From NCBI GenBank assembly GCA_030686995.1, contig CM060693.1, positions 116,658,728-116,722,727 of the forward strand: a stretch of DNA of 64,000 bases, in the 5' to 3' direction. This document shows, one piece after another, positions 23,601 through 36,844 of the stretch. A program made the translations under genes and the position numbers. Each line of letters begins with the position of its first letter. Positions within the stretch are counted from its first letter, which is position 1. The DNA comes from Artemisia argyi. Taxonomy: Eukaryota > Streptophyta > Magnoliopsida > Asterales > Asteraceae. The notes below the pieces were generated by a model. It had not been told where the DNA came from. It saw only the letters and a program-made list of their open reading frames with translations, and did not search any database.

Positions 23601-23829
23601 ATATTAAAATTGTCAATAATCTAGATAAAGGGGCATATATTTTACTCGGATCGTATTTGGAGTAAATATCGTAATAAACATAGTTGGGATCGATAATGAA
23701 ATTGAATAAAAATGTATTTTTTAAAAGTAAATATTGTGTTGAATATATAAGTGTGTTTTAAAACTGTAGAAAGAAATAATATTTATAGGATTTTAAAGGG
23801 TAATATATATGGTATTTTTTTATAGATAT
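23601..23829. other. AT-rich gap
   Basis: No gene seen. The five bases before the next LTR are GATAT (23825-23829), its expected target duplication. Confidence 0.4.
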
Positions 23830-26277
23830 TGTCACACCTCGCCAAGGCGGAAACGCGAGGGTGTAACTTCATGGATATCATCACAACACATGGCGTCTAT
23901 ATAGAGAATAACTACATGCAATAAAAATGGCAAAGTATAGACACAAAGTGTCATAACAATACCCGAAAGATAACAACATGATAAACTCCATATGCAAAGA
24001 TAAACCACTTCCAATGCAACTAAGGTCTCTTCTAATCACATCCTTCTGTCTTATCCTTAGAAAGCTCACCTGAAAATGATGCTTAAAACGTCAACATAAT
24101 GTTGGTGAGATTCATAGGTTTAAGACTCATACACACTAGGCAACCAAAATCACTGTGATTTTAAAATATAGCTGGACAAATAATTACAGTTATCATATAA
24201 GCTACATATGTTACAAGGCAACATCACACATAAGGCAACCATCGGGCGGAACGTGCCCACCGATCCAAATTCACAACATACCGGGCCGGAACATGACCCC
24301 CGCTCCCAAAAAAATGGGTAAATTTATACCCTCCGATCGGACCACTCAGAATAAAAGTGAGTAGGGCTGCTACTCTCCAATTAGGTCGTATGCACGAGCA
24401 ACATGGTAAGCACCCTCCCAATTGGACCACACAGAATCACACATCATATCATCATCACTCACATATAGCATAAATACGTTAACATTATAAGTCCAAGCTC
24501 TTAACACACATACACATAATCACAGTAATTCAAATCATTTAAGACAAGCATCATTCCCATCCCAAGTTTAAAACAAGTTAAAAATATGGGACTATGAACT
24601 CACCTCAAACTTTGCAGCTTTCACAACACAACTCACAAATCTAAACAACACAAATAAGTCCATGTTACACAAGGCCAAGCTAAAAACTACAACCCATGTA
24701 ATACTCATATGATGGACGTCTAAGACTCAAATGACCCACCATGGATCTCCTAGACACCATACTAACCATAACCATAACCTAACACTCACTAAATCCCTTG
24801 CACTTTTAAAATCAGAAAACGCAGAATTTTTGGGTACATTCGCCCACATGAAATCACGACAAATAAAGCTCAACAACTCACACAAAAAGTTTACCATGGT
24901 CTCTCATAAGCATACAAGCTAATCCCAGAAGGCCATGGACCAATAACACACACAAGTACTCAAAAGAAAATCAAACTTGTCAACTATCCAAATTCGGATC
25001 TGAACACACACCAAAAAGTTTTAATTAACATAAAATACTTCCACAAGTTTTTATCGCGAATCCTTTTCGTGGTAGTCTAATATAACCTAATACTTAACTA
25101 TTCCAGAAGGCCTAGTCAAAATACCACTTTTACAACCACAAAACACCCTCAAACTTTTACCCAAAATCTGTCCTGGTTTGACAGCTTTGACACCTTAACA
25201 AAGAAAAATCAAAAGCCCAACTTCCCGACCTTGAAATCAATCGTGGCTGGACTTTTTGTAAATCTCTTTCATTAAACTTCAGTTTAGACTAAAAATTCGT
25301 GACTTAACTCCTCACCATCTGTTAATTACACTCACATCTTTACAGCACTACTTTTCTGTCCAAACACTAACTTAATAACTAACATGTTTTACGCTCAATC
25401 CTCTCAACCAAACATCATACTATTACTAATTATTGATCCCAACATGTTTTAATTAATTAATTTACAGAATTTAACACAAACCCTAATCCATCATATAATT
25501 ATTATATGAATTATATTAATTAATAAAAAAATTGAACATGTATTTTAAGAATTTTACCTTGATTCTTGATTATTGCTTCACAATTATAAACCCTAATTTT
25601 ATCCTCCTTCCTTTGCCTCTCTTGAATGACCAAAAACCAGTAAAAAAACGTTTTAGGGGTGTTTGATTTGGTATATATATTAATTATGGATAATCCTTGG
25701 GCCTAAGAGTCATATTTGGACTCAAATTGGGTTTCCTTTTTCCCTCTTATCTTAATATTCGGCCGTCCCCCTCTTATATATATTTATTTTTATTTTATTT
25801 TTATTAAATTTATTTATTACACACAAAACCTCATACTTTTCATATTTTATGTATTCCCATATCAAAACCTAACGTCTTTCACGATAAACCTTAACTTTTA
25901 CGACAACCGAAAAAATTATCATTTTCAAAACAAAGTTTCCAAAAATAGAATTTCACACTCTTTTTGTGATATAACTCATAAAAACAAACTCCTCGTAACT
26001 TGCTAATGCTCAAATACATGAACGAAGACTCGTTACGCAAAACACAAAAACACCAAAACTACACAAGTCATTTCTACACCACAAAGGTGATCAAAATAAA
26101 CTTTCCCAAATAATCAACATTACTCACTCACAAAAACAACACCACGCAAAGGGATTTAGTGCTAAAACTCACCTATATCACACTTATATCACTTCAAACA
26201 CCTAGGACACACCAAACAAACGTCAACCGAGTCAAGACTATCAGTGAAACTGACCTGCTAAAACCACGGTTGTTACA
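23830..26277 (-). mobile_element. Gypsy-3 3' LTR, 2448 bp
   Basis: On the plus strand it runs TGTCACACCTCGCC to ACGGTTGTTACA; on the minus strand TGTAACAACC to GAGGTGTGACA. A strong minus-strand polypurine tract (AAGTGGGGGATGA, 26278-26290) touches its start and decayed Gypsy pol follows inside, so this is the 3' LTR. No coding sequence is evident in it. The second LTR was not found. Confidence 0.82.
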
Positions 26278-26291
26278 TCATCCCCCACTTA
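26278..26291 (-). other. Polypurine tract of Gypsy-3
   Basis: Minus-strand CTAAGTGGGGGATGA directly before the LTR start TGTAACAACC. Confidence 0.8.
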
Positions 26292-26622
26292 GGGAAATTG
26301 CGTACCGAGATTTCAACTACACGAGTCACCACTCACAACAACAAAAGAAAATTTATGGATTTTTAAGCGGATAAATACCACACCATAACATCACAGAGAA
26401 AGAATCGCAAAAATATGAACCGACTAAATACTCGAATTCACACGATAGAAAATATTCTGTCATTCCAACAATACACGTAAATAGATACACTCCCCAATCA
26501 ATAACACCAACAATCCAAACGACTTCTCACAGGTAGGTACGATACCCTCGAACCAAAAGAAAATCCAAATGGTAACCGCAGGAAACACCACATATAATGG
26601 ATACACACAAAACGAACATTAA

Positions 26623-28290
26623 TTACATCTGATCCTCATGTTTCCAAGTAAACTCAGGACCACGCTTAGAATCCCACCATACCTTTACCAACGCTATCTC
26701 ACCAAACTTCAAACCCTTAACATCTCGATCCATAATTTCAATAGGTTTCTTGACAAAACGGAGGGTCTTGTCAACCTTACTTTCATCTATTGGCACATGC
26801 GGACTAGCATCCACCAAACACTTCTTTCAATTAGATACGTGAAACATATCATGTACACCACTTAATTCCTCAGCTTACTTCAACCGGTACGCCACAAATC
26901 AAATCCTTTCCGTAAATCTCAAATGGTCTTACGTATCTCGGTGCTAGCTTGCCTTTCTTACCGAAACGCACAACACCCTTCCAAGGAGATACTTTTAACC
27001 TCACAATATCACCAACACCAAACTGTAAGGGCTTACAGCAATAATTCACATAACTCTTTTAGCGATCTCTTGCTGTCTTAAGTCTTTCCTTAATCCGAAA
27101 ACCTTATTCGTAGTCTCTCGTTCTAGTTCAAGACCAATTAGTTAGCTTGTTCCAACCTCTGTCCACAGAACGGGCGACCTACATTACCTTCCACACAACT
27201 TTTCACATGACACATACTCCATACTAAAATGATAATTGTTGATATAGGAGAACTCAGCTAAGGGTAACTATATACCCGGCTTCCTCCAAAATCAAACACA
27301 CCCATGCTCTCAGCTTACCATCCAACGCCTGATTTGTACGCTCACTTAGTTCACTCCTTAGAGAATGATAAGTCGTACTCCACTACATATGCGTTCTCAA
27401 AACTCTATAACATGTTTACCACAATCATGAAGTAAGTATTTCATCATGTTTCTTGATGATCAACGCAACACCCCATGGCTCTTTACCAACTCACCGAGCG
27501 AAAAGTCTCGCCAATTCCTCCATACTTCTCTTGCCAAGGTAATAATATGTCTTATCCATTCTCGGATGTATTAAATACCTTGCATGATTGATGTCCTTAC
27601 GCTTCTTCTCAATAAAACCAATAGCTGGTCCGCACAATACATTTCTCCATCTTCGTTCCTTTCCATTTACTGGTCTAAACCAAGTAATCATTCTTCTTAC
27701 ATGTTCTCATCCTTGAACCTCTCTCTCTAGGCTGTCAACATCATCCCCTTAACTTCGAACTGAATTATCAAAATCATTGCTCACAAACATCCAAGTTTCA
27801 CTCGTTCACTCTCGCTCCACGCTCTTACCACGATGTCCGCTCTTCCTTAACGGTAGAGAATAGGACAATTGTAGTCACTGAAAAGTTCAACACCCAACTT
27901 CTCTTCAACATATATTAACCTCTTGTCAAATATATGCTAACGGTTCTTACGATCTGTGTAGATAACACTTTCTGCTCTATACAAATATCATCTCCAAGTT
28001 CCACTCCCCAACTTTAAATCATGTATCACACAGTTCCTCTTATGGATCTTCCACCTCCGCGATGCCTACGTAATCTATAGAAAGATAGAAATGAATCGTC
28101 AATAGTACCTGCCAATCCAAGGACAATCGTCTCTCAGATGGTGTCTTAGGTACTTTCCACTCTTCACCATTTTTATCTTACTAATGTCCAGGAGCACTCG
28201 CTATCGTTGACCACCTTCCTGAAGAACGTACATCTTAAAGCTACACCTCTCACTTGAACAACTTGCAAACACCCTCTTCTTCTTCAACGA
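26623..28290 (-). pseudogene. Eroded Ty3/Gypsy pol (RT end, RNase H, integrase, chromodomain-like tail)
   Basis: Pieces appear in correct minus-strand order but in changing frames: the RT palm end (LLKKKRVFASCSSERCSF, about 28200-28280), the connection region (KTPSE then LGLAG, about 28130), RNase H (VYTDRKNR, then VELFSDYNC, about 27860-27990), the integrase zinc module (YLIHPRMDKTYYYLG, 27491-27691), the integrase C-terminus ([20 protein letters not shown], about 26960-27040) and the tail ([30 protein letters not shown], 26623-26817). The tail resembles that of Gypsy-1, so both are chromovirus-like. Many indels make it a fossil. Confidence 0.88.
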
Positions 28291-29128
28291 ACAAATTGAT
28301 AATCAAAACGACAATCTATCCTAAGTAAACAACGCGAACCATGAAACCGGTCGAACTAAAACGTATATCAACAAACTCAAAAGGGGTACGAATTATCGAC
28401 TAGTGAAGTAACGAACATCAAAATCAAAGCTAGAAAAACACAATGAGAAATTTTCCCTAATAAAAGTAGAAACGGATAAAATGTTCATGAAAACCCATAC
28501 AAAGAAAATATAAAATACACGTACCCATAAAACATCCATAAACGTACCTCAACGAAAGAAACACTCGATAAACCAAATACATAACAAGTTTGGTAAATGA
28601 GAACCATAGAAAGTTCTTATTCCCGTACTCGACCTTCCCAAAAACAAATGAACACCGTTTTTCACAAGACATATCTTAAACTTATACATTTTTTATAAAA
28701 TATATATAAACCATTTTATGTAAGACATCAACTTAACCATTTTTTTTCCACACTTCATTTTCACCATAAAAATAATAGTTTCTAACAAATGACCTTGAAA
28801 TACCCAAAACGAATTTTAAAAATACCATAAGGACTTTAACACAACTCCTTTATTGGATGCGAAAAACACAGAAGAATCACATAATCAAAATAATCATCAA
28901 ACGAATCTCATACCAGGGAACACTCACGCAAATACATTGCAAACCAAACGAAAAACTTACAGACTCATTCGTACAATGATCAAACCAAAATCATAGAAAA
29001 ACACTGATACTAACAGGTCACAAAACACGTCACGAACTTCAATTGGTATGTGTAAATGAGGGATCAAATATCCACACCAACTCGTCATGAACCAAAAATA
29101 CTTGAGGAATAGAATAACATTCATCCGA
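28291..29128. other. Unassigned AT-rich stretch, left flank of Gypsy-1
   Basis: It should be upstream sequence of Gypsy-3, but I see no protein similarity. The insertion of Gypsy-1 at 29133/29134 separates it from 62751 onward, with which it was once contiguous. Confidence 0.4.
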
Positions 29129-29133
29129 GGAAT
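29129..29133. other. Target site duplication GGAAT of Gypsy-1 (left)
   Basis: GGAAT precedes TGTAACC here and follows the LTR end TGTTATA at 62746-62750. This five-base match across 33 kb confirms the element limits. Confidence 0.88.
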
Positions 29134-31318
29134 TGTAACCTCTCATAAATTTCCCTTACGATTAGTAAATGCTCACGAAGAAATAAAACGATGTTATGAT
29201 AACTTAACCCCACTATTACGGGTAACAAATTTTTTTTATTATTAATGGCTTGATATTGGAACCACTACGATAATTGTGATTGACTGTTTACCCAGGAACG
29301 ATGCTTACACACAACCTAGATAATCTATAATTACTGCGAACTATAAATATATAAAATGTTTATATTTATAACTATACGTTTCGCCTAAATACCGTATACA
29401 ATTTATATATTTCCTGAGCCTACGAAAATTCCCGAGAACGATCATTAATATTTTTGAACTTCGACATGATACCCGAAACACCCCATGTGGGCCCCCAACA
29501 CCCAATGGGCCACGAAATCCAATTACAAACCAAATGGACTAGTTATTTCTTTCTTTTTTTGTTTTGGGCCGACACAACCATAAGCCCACAGGCCACAAGC
29601 CCAAACGCACCCTTAATATTTTTATTTTCTTTCCTTTGTTTTTCTGTCGCGACCTAGCTCCAAACCACCCTCGTTTCTCTCAAATTCGACACATAACACA
29701 ACTATGTTTTCACATTTCTTGATTTACCTTGTTGCCAAGAAACAGAAATGATAAAACTTACACTTCCTCACACTCGTTTACTACCCTAGAAATGACCAAA
29801 GCAAACCACAAAATGTCCAATATAAAAGATAAGTCAAAACGTGGCATGTTATTCCCTATCGCCACCCTTGCTCCCCAATGACAAGTAAACGAACAATGTA
29901 CACCTTGTGACTGTCAGGAATGAACATGGAACAATCTCACAAAATCTTAGCCTTGTAAACTAACGATTGGACAAGAGAAGAGGCAATAATATTCGCTTAA
30001 TATGCTACCCTCCTTCATGTGAACCCAACTTGTTCTTACACTCATAAACTCGCTATATAAACTTCACCATGCAAGCACAAATCACTACATGCACTATACG
30101 TACCACTCCACAAAAATAATAACGAGAGGATGAGTTGTTGAAGGACGAACGGATTGTCAAGTGTACCACGCCTCAAGTGAACCTAGGACATCAAGCTTGA
30201 CGCCTCTTGAACCACTGCTGGGACGTGAACCATTCTACCTTGATCTCTCGTACCAACTTGAACCATACGTTAAGAATACTCCACCTTTGAAAGGTGAGGT
30301 GAGACCTTGACTTTCTTTCTATTTATATATATACGTACACTATATTTTTGTACTCACACTTACTATAAATAAATCGTAAACTATAAACACAACACCTATG
30401 TTTTATGTATCGTACTATTAGTTGGCTAGACCACTAACGAGAACCTATAAGGACTTTGAACTCATATTAACGTATACACAAGTAAAATCATACGTTTCTA
30501 ACTGGTATTGAACCCATACGATTTCTACTAAAACACTTAGAATATTTTTCAAGTTTTATAGTTTTTGCGTTATGAGTTTTGACCATATACTTTGGCCTCG
30601 CCATTTTAAATTTTGACACATGACCACCCAATATTTGAACACGAACTAATTATCTACCTGGTAAACTAACGAGAATGATAAATATTTAGACTTAATAACT
30701 TGATTTGATAGCCTAAACGAACCTAAAGTGTATCACTAATCTCATAAGAATTTCAGGAAATTAAAATAAAATTTGGGCCGTAAAGCCCAATAAGCTGTTT
30801 TCAGCTTATTACAATAAGCTGAGTACAAAAGCTCTTTTGAAATATTTTTGTAACTTAAAATGATGGACTTTGATAAGTCTAGTGTTACCCCAAACCTTTT
30901 GGATCGAAAAACACTAAAGGGCCCTTATTTTGGATCGTAAGGCCCATTTAAGTGAAAGTAAGAGATTTAAGCTAATAAGCTGTGGAAATAAGCTGTTTTG
31001 AACATTTTGAGCTTATTGGAATATTAAATATGTTAAGTTTCAAGTTTGGAAATTTTTGGAGTATTTTTGCAAAATTTCATTAACGAGTGACTAAAATTGT
31101 CAAAATTGTAAACTTTGGGTAAAAACTGTCAAAATCTGTTTTCTAAGGATATAAACTGTTAATATGGAAGCTTGGTGTTAATAAATATAATATTGATGTG
31201 ATTGGACCTAAAACGTAATAATATATAACTTTGGACTAACGACGTAAATATATCCGTTAAGGGTAAAATGTGTAAATTGGAGAAACTTAAAGGATCGAAT
31301 AGTAATATTGATTTTGAA

Positions 31319-31417
<99 letters not shown>

Positions 31418-31650
31418 GTATAAAATTTATATAACTATAATTAAATTTTAGACGATAAAACATACGTAATTATTCTCTTTTTACATCTATGACGTAACAC
31501 ATCACTTATGCACATTATGGATTATTCATGACTAATAATAAATGTTCGCAATAAAACGAGACTTAGAAACTGAAACTTGCCATATCTTTTAGGTTGTGTG
31601 TGAAGCCGTTGCCTTGCATCGTTGAGATTACGATTATTCTACTGTACTAC
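29134..31650 (+). mobile_element. Gypsy-1 5' LTR, first part
   Basis: Begins TGTAACCTCTCATAAATTTC and aligns along its whole length with 51031-53383 and 61738-62002. It ends at the ACTAC target of Copia-2 (31646-31650). It contains a (TA)n tract at 31321-31416 but only a short TA stretch at 30325-30333, where the 3' LTR has a long one. Confidence 0.93.
31321..31416. repeat. (TA)n microsatellite in the 5' LTR
   Basis: About 96 bp of TA, at the place where the 3' LTR copy received the Helitron. Confidence 0.97.
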
Positions 31651-32000
31651 AGTAGAATACTAATTATGTTGGAAACATGTATGATCTTGTGTTTATGTGG
31701 CGTTGGAGAAGTAAGAAGGAGAGGAAGAGAGGAACCTTGAGAGAAAAAGAAATATTAGATTGAGATTAAGTGAAGGTCCAACCCTCTCCACATGTGGAGA
31801 GGGGTATTTATACTTACAATAAAACGCCCACTCCCGGGCTGTGGATCAGGCATACAGTGGGTGAAGACCCGTCCTTCTTCCACGGTGTTACTAAAACTAA
31901 TACTAATTTAACTAATAAACAAACTAACTACGAGCTAACTTAATGCTATTACAATCATTAGGTGACCGAGACTTTTAGAGGAATATTTGTATTCCTAACA
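31651..32000 (-). mobile_element. Copia-2 3' LTR
   Basis: 350 bp, differing from 43765-44114 at about seven positions (98% identity). The outer plus-strand end is AGTAGAATAC instead of TGTAGAATAC, so the terminal CA of the minus-strand LTR is mutated. Confidence 0.95.
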
Positions 32001-32012
32001 ATCTCCCCCTAA
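32001..32012 (-). other. Polypurine tract of Copia-2
   Basis: The minus strand reads CTTAGGGGGAGAT just before the 3' LTR start TGTTAGG. Confidence 0.88.
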
Positions 32013-34966
32013 GCGAGGTCACCTTTGAAATTAAGATCTTTGGTCTTTAAGCATTCTTTAGTCTTTGTAGCTCGTAGGATCTGATTCTTCACTTTTCAAC
32101 ACACTTTGTACTTCAAGCAAGCAAACTTGTGATTTGAATTCCTTTGAGATATGTGATCTTTGAGCTTCTTTGAGATCATCATCCAAAATAAATCTCCAAG
32201 CTCATCCATAGTAGTATTGCCTTCATGTGATGTAGTGACTAAGGACCATCATGCTCACACCCTTCTTTATCTGGAGACGTTGCTTTAGAGTTGTAGATCA
32301 GGAGACTTTTTCATCAGAATAGCGGAAATGTTGTTAGGAGTCTCTCAACATTTTGTTGTAGCAAGTCTCTCATCTTCATTGATAGTGTGGAGGATGTGTG
32401 AGCATAAGGTATGGATTGCCCCGATTCAGCTGGAAACTGGAGCCATCAACGCCATCTTTATATGTGTCCCTGAAATAAAATAGTTAGCAATAAAGATAGA
32501 GAACGAACATGGCTTTGTCATTCATTCTGCGAGGACAGACTACCCTCCGGTTTTGTGAAAACCGACATGTGATCAGGTAGAGTCTCTTTTAAAGAAGACT
32601 TTCCTTGACAGGAATTTCCAGCTTGTAGTAATGAATTTTCCAAAGAATCCACTTTGGAGTCTTCATACTTAGCATGTTCTCATACCGGAACGTCTCAAAG
32701 CAGACAGCACGATAGAGTGAATCGGTGAATGAATATTCACGGATTGATGAGAAATAGATTTATAGAAATCACTCGTGTGTCCTATGATAAACATTTTTTG
32801 AGACACAACGAGAGTTTTGTATTTAGAATCACATTTCCATCAAAAATACTTTTGTTTGAAAGATATTGTACACAATCAATGTGCTCGAAAGATTAGTATG
32901 ATGAGCACATTGAGAGGTTTTAGAAAAAGTATACGTCAATCCATATCCTGGAACAAGTTTGATTCAATTTTGAATCGCACCATCGTTGCTTTCCAGTTGT
33001 CACTTGATCATTGATCCAAGACGGATCTCACATGTCACCTACCAAGAGCTTGAGTGATGATCGCTCTAGAAGGATTTCCATCTTCATTGTGAATATTTTC
33101 ATATCACTCGGATGTTCTGGCAATACCACAAGGATAATGCGTAGGACTCTAAATATTTTATCTTATTTTCCACATAGTGTGAAACAATAAGTATATTTGG
33201 AATGTGTCCTAACGAGATTTATGGATGATCTCATGGCTCTAGACTCAATAGTGCGTTTTGATCCACTCCTGGAGACTGGGGAGGCGTCTCCTATTTTAGG
33301 TATCAACATAGCTCGCAATGAGCGGTCGATACATTGCACAGGGTTCCCCGTGAGATTGAAACAAGCTCTTTTAAGAGAACTTGAGTGGTTGGGAAGTTTG
33401 GTGCAGTGCGTCACTGGGTCCATGACGTCTTGTCTTCAATACCGGTGTTACCTTAGTAACCGCCAGTAGATTATGAATTGAACCCGCTTTCTGCCCTAAG
33501 GTTGAATATTTGGAGGGCTATTTCTTTTCACCCTTTCTCTTTTCATTTCTTTTTCATTCTTCAACCCCTTCAGTGCTTACCGAGACTTCACCACTAGAAC
33601 CTTGTTGGGTTTGTTCCAGTCCTAGCTCTATGTCAGTTCGCACTCTTCCCTTTCTCACTTTTCTCCTTTTTCCAATCATTCCTAAGGACTTCTAATCTAT
33701 CTATGGATTGTCCCTGGGAAGATCCTTCCGGTTCTGGTGGATCATGGGAACTTATACCTAACCTTAACCATCCTTATAACTCCGTTCATTAAAGTAAATG
33801 GTCGGTCTTAGGTATTACTTCCACAAACGCCTTTCGCTCCCCCTCAATATGTGCATCGATATTCGAAAGTGTTTAGCACATATGTGGGAGCCTATTATTG
33901 AGTCGAAAAGATCACATTTGATTATCAGATTTCTTATTTAAATCACATTCTCTCCCCTGATCAAAAATTTCAAATCTTTCGAGATTTTTGATCTTAATTG
34001 ATTTAAATTTTAGAAAACGTTTTGGGAGAGAAATGCGGTCAATTTTAATATTTTCTGATAAGAAGAAACTTTTACTTGCTCCCCCTCAAACTGTGAGGGA
34101 GGTTGTTATGTGTCAGATTTGAAGAGTTTACAAAAGATTCAAAGTTTTAACGAAAATTCTTTGAAAATGTTCTCATTCTGACACATAACCATCATAAATC
34201 GTTTTGTTGCTTTTATATTGTACAAAGTGTGGGGAGTTTTGATGATACATAAAATTTTGAGAAATCACTCTCCCCCTCAATCAATGACGGATGTTAAAAC
34301 ATAAGAAAAATTATGTCATTGATTGAGTGAAAAATTTTATCAAAGTTGGAGTTCAAATTGATTTCCAAACAAAATATCATGGTACCACCAAGTTTTGCAC
34401 AAATATTTTCCGGAAAAATCATAGAAGGGAAAATATTTGGCGATAAAAAGAAGACTTCTCTTCTTTATCAAGAAATAATGCACTGAAACGTACATTAGAT
34501 CGAGGGTGCATGAATATAAAGTAATTCACGCTCGGATGAACGACACCCTTTGCTAGGAACAACCGTCTATTTACGACGTGTTTTCCTCATTTTGAAAAAC
34601 GGGTTGCTATCTGAAGTAATAGCAAACCATGTTTTTGAAGTCCGGGTTGTAGCCTGAAATGACTACAAGCCATAATTTTAAGAATGTTTTGAGATACGAC
34701 ATGTTTTTGAAAAGAACTTTATTTGAAACCGAAAAACTCTTGCTCAAGCATATGTATGATTCCGTGTCATTATTGAATGACATTTCTAAAAACGTACATA
34801 ATATTGATTATACAAGAGACATGTCGTGAGAAGAATATTTTTGTATTTTTGCTGTTTTTCAGATTTTTATGGGATTTTTGTAATTTTATATTTTTCTATT
34901 TTCTTTTTGGGTTAATATTATATACAAAGGATATGTGAAGCAACCCCTTTACTCCTCTTGATCTTC
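32013..34966. other. Long noncoding 3' region of Copia-2
   Basis: About 3 kb between the RNase H stop and the polypurine tract. No ORF with recognisable similarity. It contains three further TTGAGGGGGAG-type purine tracts on the minus strand (near 33836, 34078 and 34269) that look like copies of the polypurine tract. It occupies the place where Copia-1 has its third ORF. Confidence 0.7.
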
Positions 34967-36844
34967 CTAAAGACAAATGAGATCCTCAGGCGTGAGACTC
35001 TTCATACCAAGGCGTGGGAGAATGAAGTGAAAACGTTCCCTAGAAAGTGCTTTGGTGAAGATATCGGCTAGCTGGAACTCAGTCCTCACGAAGTAAAGTT
35101 CCACAATTCCTTTCTCAACTTGCTCCCTGATGAAGTGATGTCGAATGTCAATATGCTTAGTCCTTGAATGCTGGACATTGTTGCAGCAGAGTGTAATTGC
35201 ACTTTTGTTGTCACAGTACATGGGAATCTTGTTGCATATGAAGCCATAGTCTGAAAGTTGAGATCGCATCCATAAGATCTGAGCACAGCACGATGACATG
35301 GCAATGTATTCAGCTTCAGTGGAGGAGATAGATGTACTCATTTGTTTCTTTGACGACCAACTGACAAGCTTATTCCCCAAAAACTGTGCACCCCCAGATG
35401 TACTGCGACGAGTGTCTTGACATCCCGCATGATCAGCATCAGAATATGCTGTGAGAGCCATAGAAGTTTCCTTAGGGTACCAAAGGCCCATGTGGATTGT
35501 TCCTTTAAGGTATCGAAAGACTCTTTTGACAGCTTCCAGATGTTTCTTGGTGGGTTTGGATTGATACCGAGCACATATGCAAACTGCAAATAGAAGGTCA
35601 GGTCTGCTTGCGGTAAGATACATTAAGGAGCCAATCATGCTTCGATACATGGTTTGTTCGACCGGAATTCCCACATCATCTTCATCTAGTTTCGATCTTT
35701 CAATCATAGGAGTATCAACTGAATCACAGGAGTCGAATCCAAATTTCTTCAAAATTTCATTGGCGTATTTGGATTGATTGATGAAGATGCCATTGGGATT
35801 TTGAGAAATTTTCAGTCCTAGAAAGAATGACATTTGACCCATCATAGACATTTGGAATTCGGAACTCATCTCTTGGGAGAAACGATCACATTCTGTGGGA
35901 TCAGAGGAGGCAAAGATGATGTCATCAACATAGATTTGTACATGCAGAAGGTTCTTGCCCGTTTTTCTGGTAAAGAGTGTCGGATCAACAACGCCTTTGG
36001 AAAATTTGTTAGCCAGAAGAAATTTAGACAAGGTGTCGTACCATGCCCTAGGTGCTTGTTTAAGCCCATAGAGAGCCTTCTTTAATCGATACACATGATT
36101 AGGGCATTCTGGATCCACAAAACCTTCGGGTTGAGATACGTACACCACCTCTTTTAGATCGCCATTTAAGAATGCAGTCTTGACATCCATTTGATAAACC
36201 ACCATGTTTTGACTTGCAGCATTTGCGAGAAATATTCTTATGGCTTCAATTCTAGCAACAGGTGCGAAGGATTCTTCAAAGTCTATACCTTCTTCTTGTC
36301 GATATCCTTTTGCCACAAGCCTAGCTTTGTTTTTCAATACATCTCTATGCTCATCAAGTTTAACCTTGAATATCCATTTGAGAGCAATGATCATAGCACA
36401 ATCGGGAGGTGGTACTAATTCCCACACATCCAGTCGGTCAAACTCATGAATGTCGTCCACCATTGCAGTGAACCATGAGTGTTTGGACATTGCATCCTTG
36501 ACATTTTTTGGTTCAGCTTTAGAGAGGACAGAATTAAAGAAGCACCACAATGCGTCGGTTACAAGTTGCTTGCGGGTAGATACTGGACGCGAAGGGTTTC
36601 CAATAATGTTGTCTATAGGATGATCATTGGTCCATTTTCTAAGGTATTCATGGGGTTGAGAATAGGGAACTGAGGTAGCCGTGTTAGATTTGTCGGAGGA
36701 TGTTACATCATTTGACGATTCAGGGGCAAAGATGTTAACAAATGGCTCATTATCAGGTGGAGCAAAAGGATTTACTTCAGATGTATTATCTACAGTTGCC
36801 GCTCGCTGTACAGGTGAAGGTTGGACATTAGAAGTGCTAACCGA
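34967..36844 (-). pseudogene. Copia-2 reverse transcriptase and RNase H
   Basis: The open frame 36550-34967 (527 codons) contains [63 protein letters not shown] and the catalytic YVDD (35921-35932). RNase H follows with [19 protein letters not shown] and [14 protein letters not shown]. The RT-RH part itself looks intact to its stop. Upstream it continues in the same frame into integrase through one stop at 36845-36847. If translated it would be a complete catalytic module, but protease and gag are defective. Confidence 0.94.

Noticed and set aside
25716..26006. 96-codon ORF in the Gypsy-3 LTR
   Set aside because: Phe/Ile-rich translation of AT-rich LTR sequence with no recognisable domain.
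33163..33695. Short ORFs in the Copia-2 tail
   Set aside because: No similarity, and they occur on both strands of a noncoding tail.
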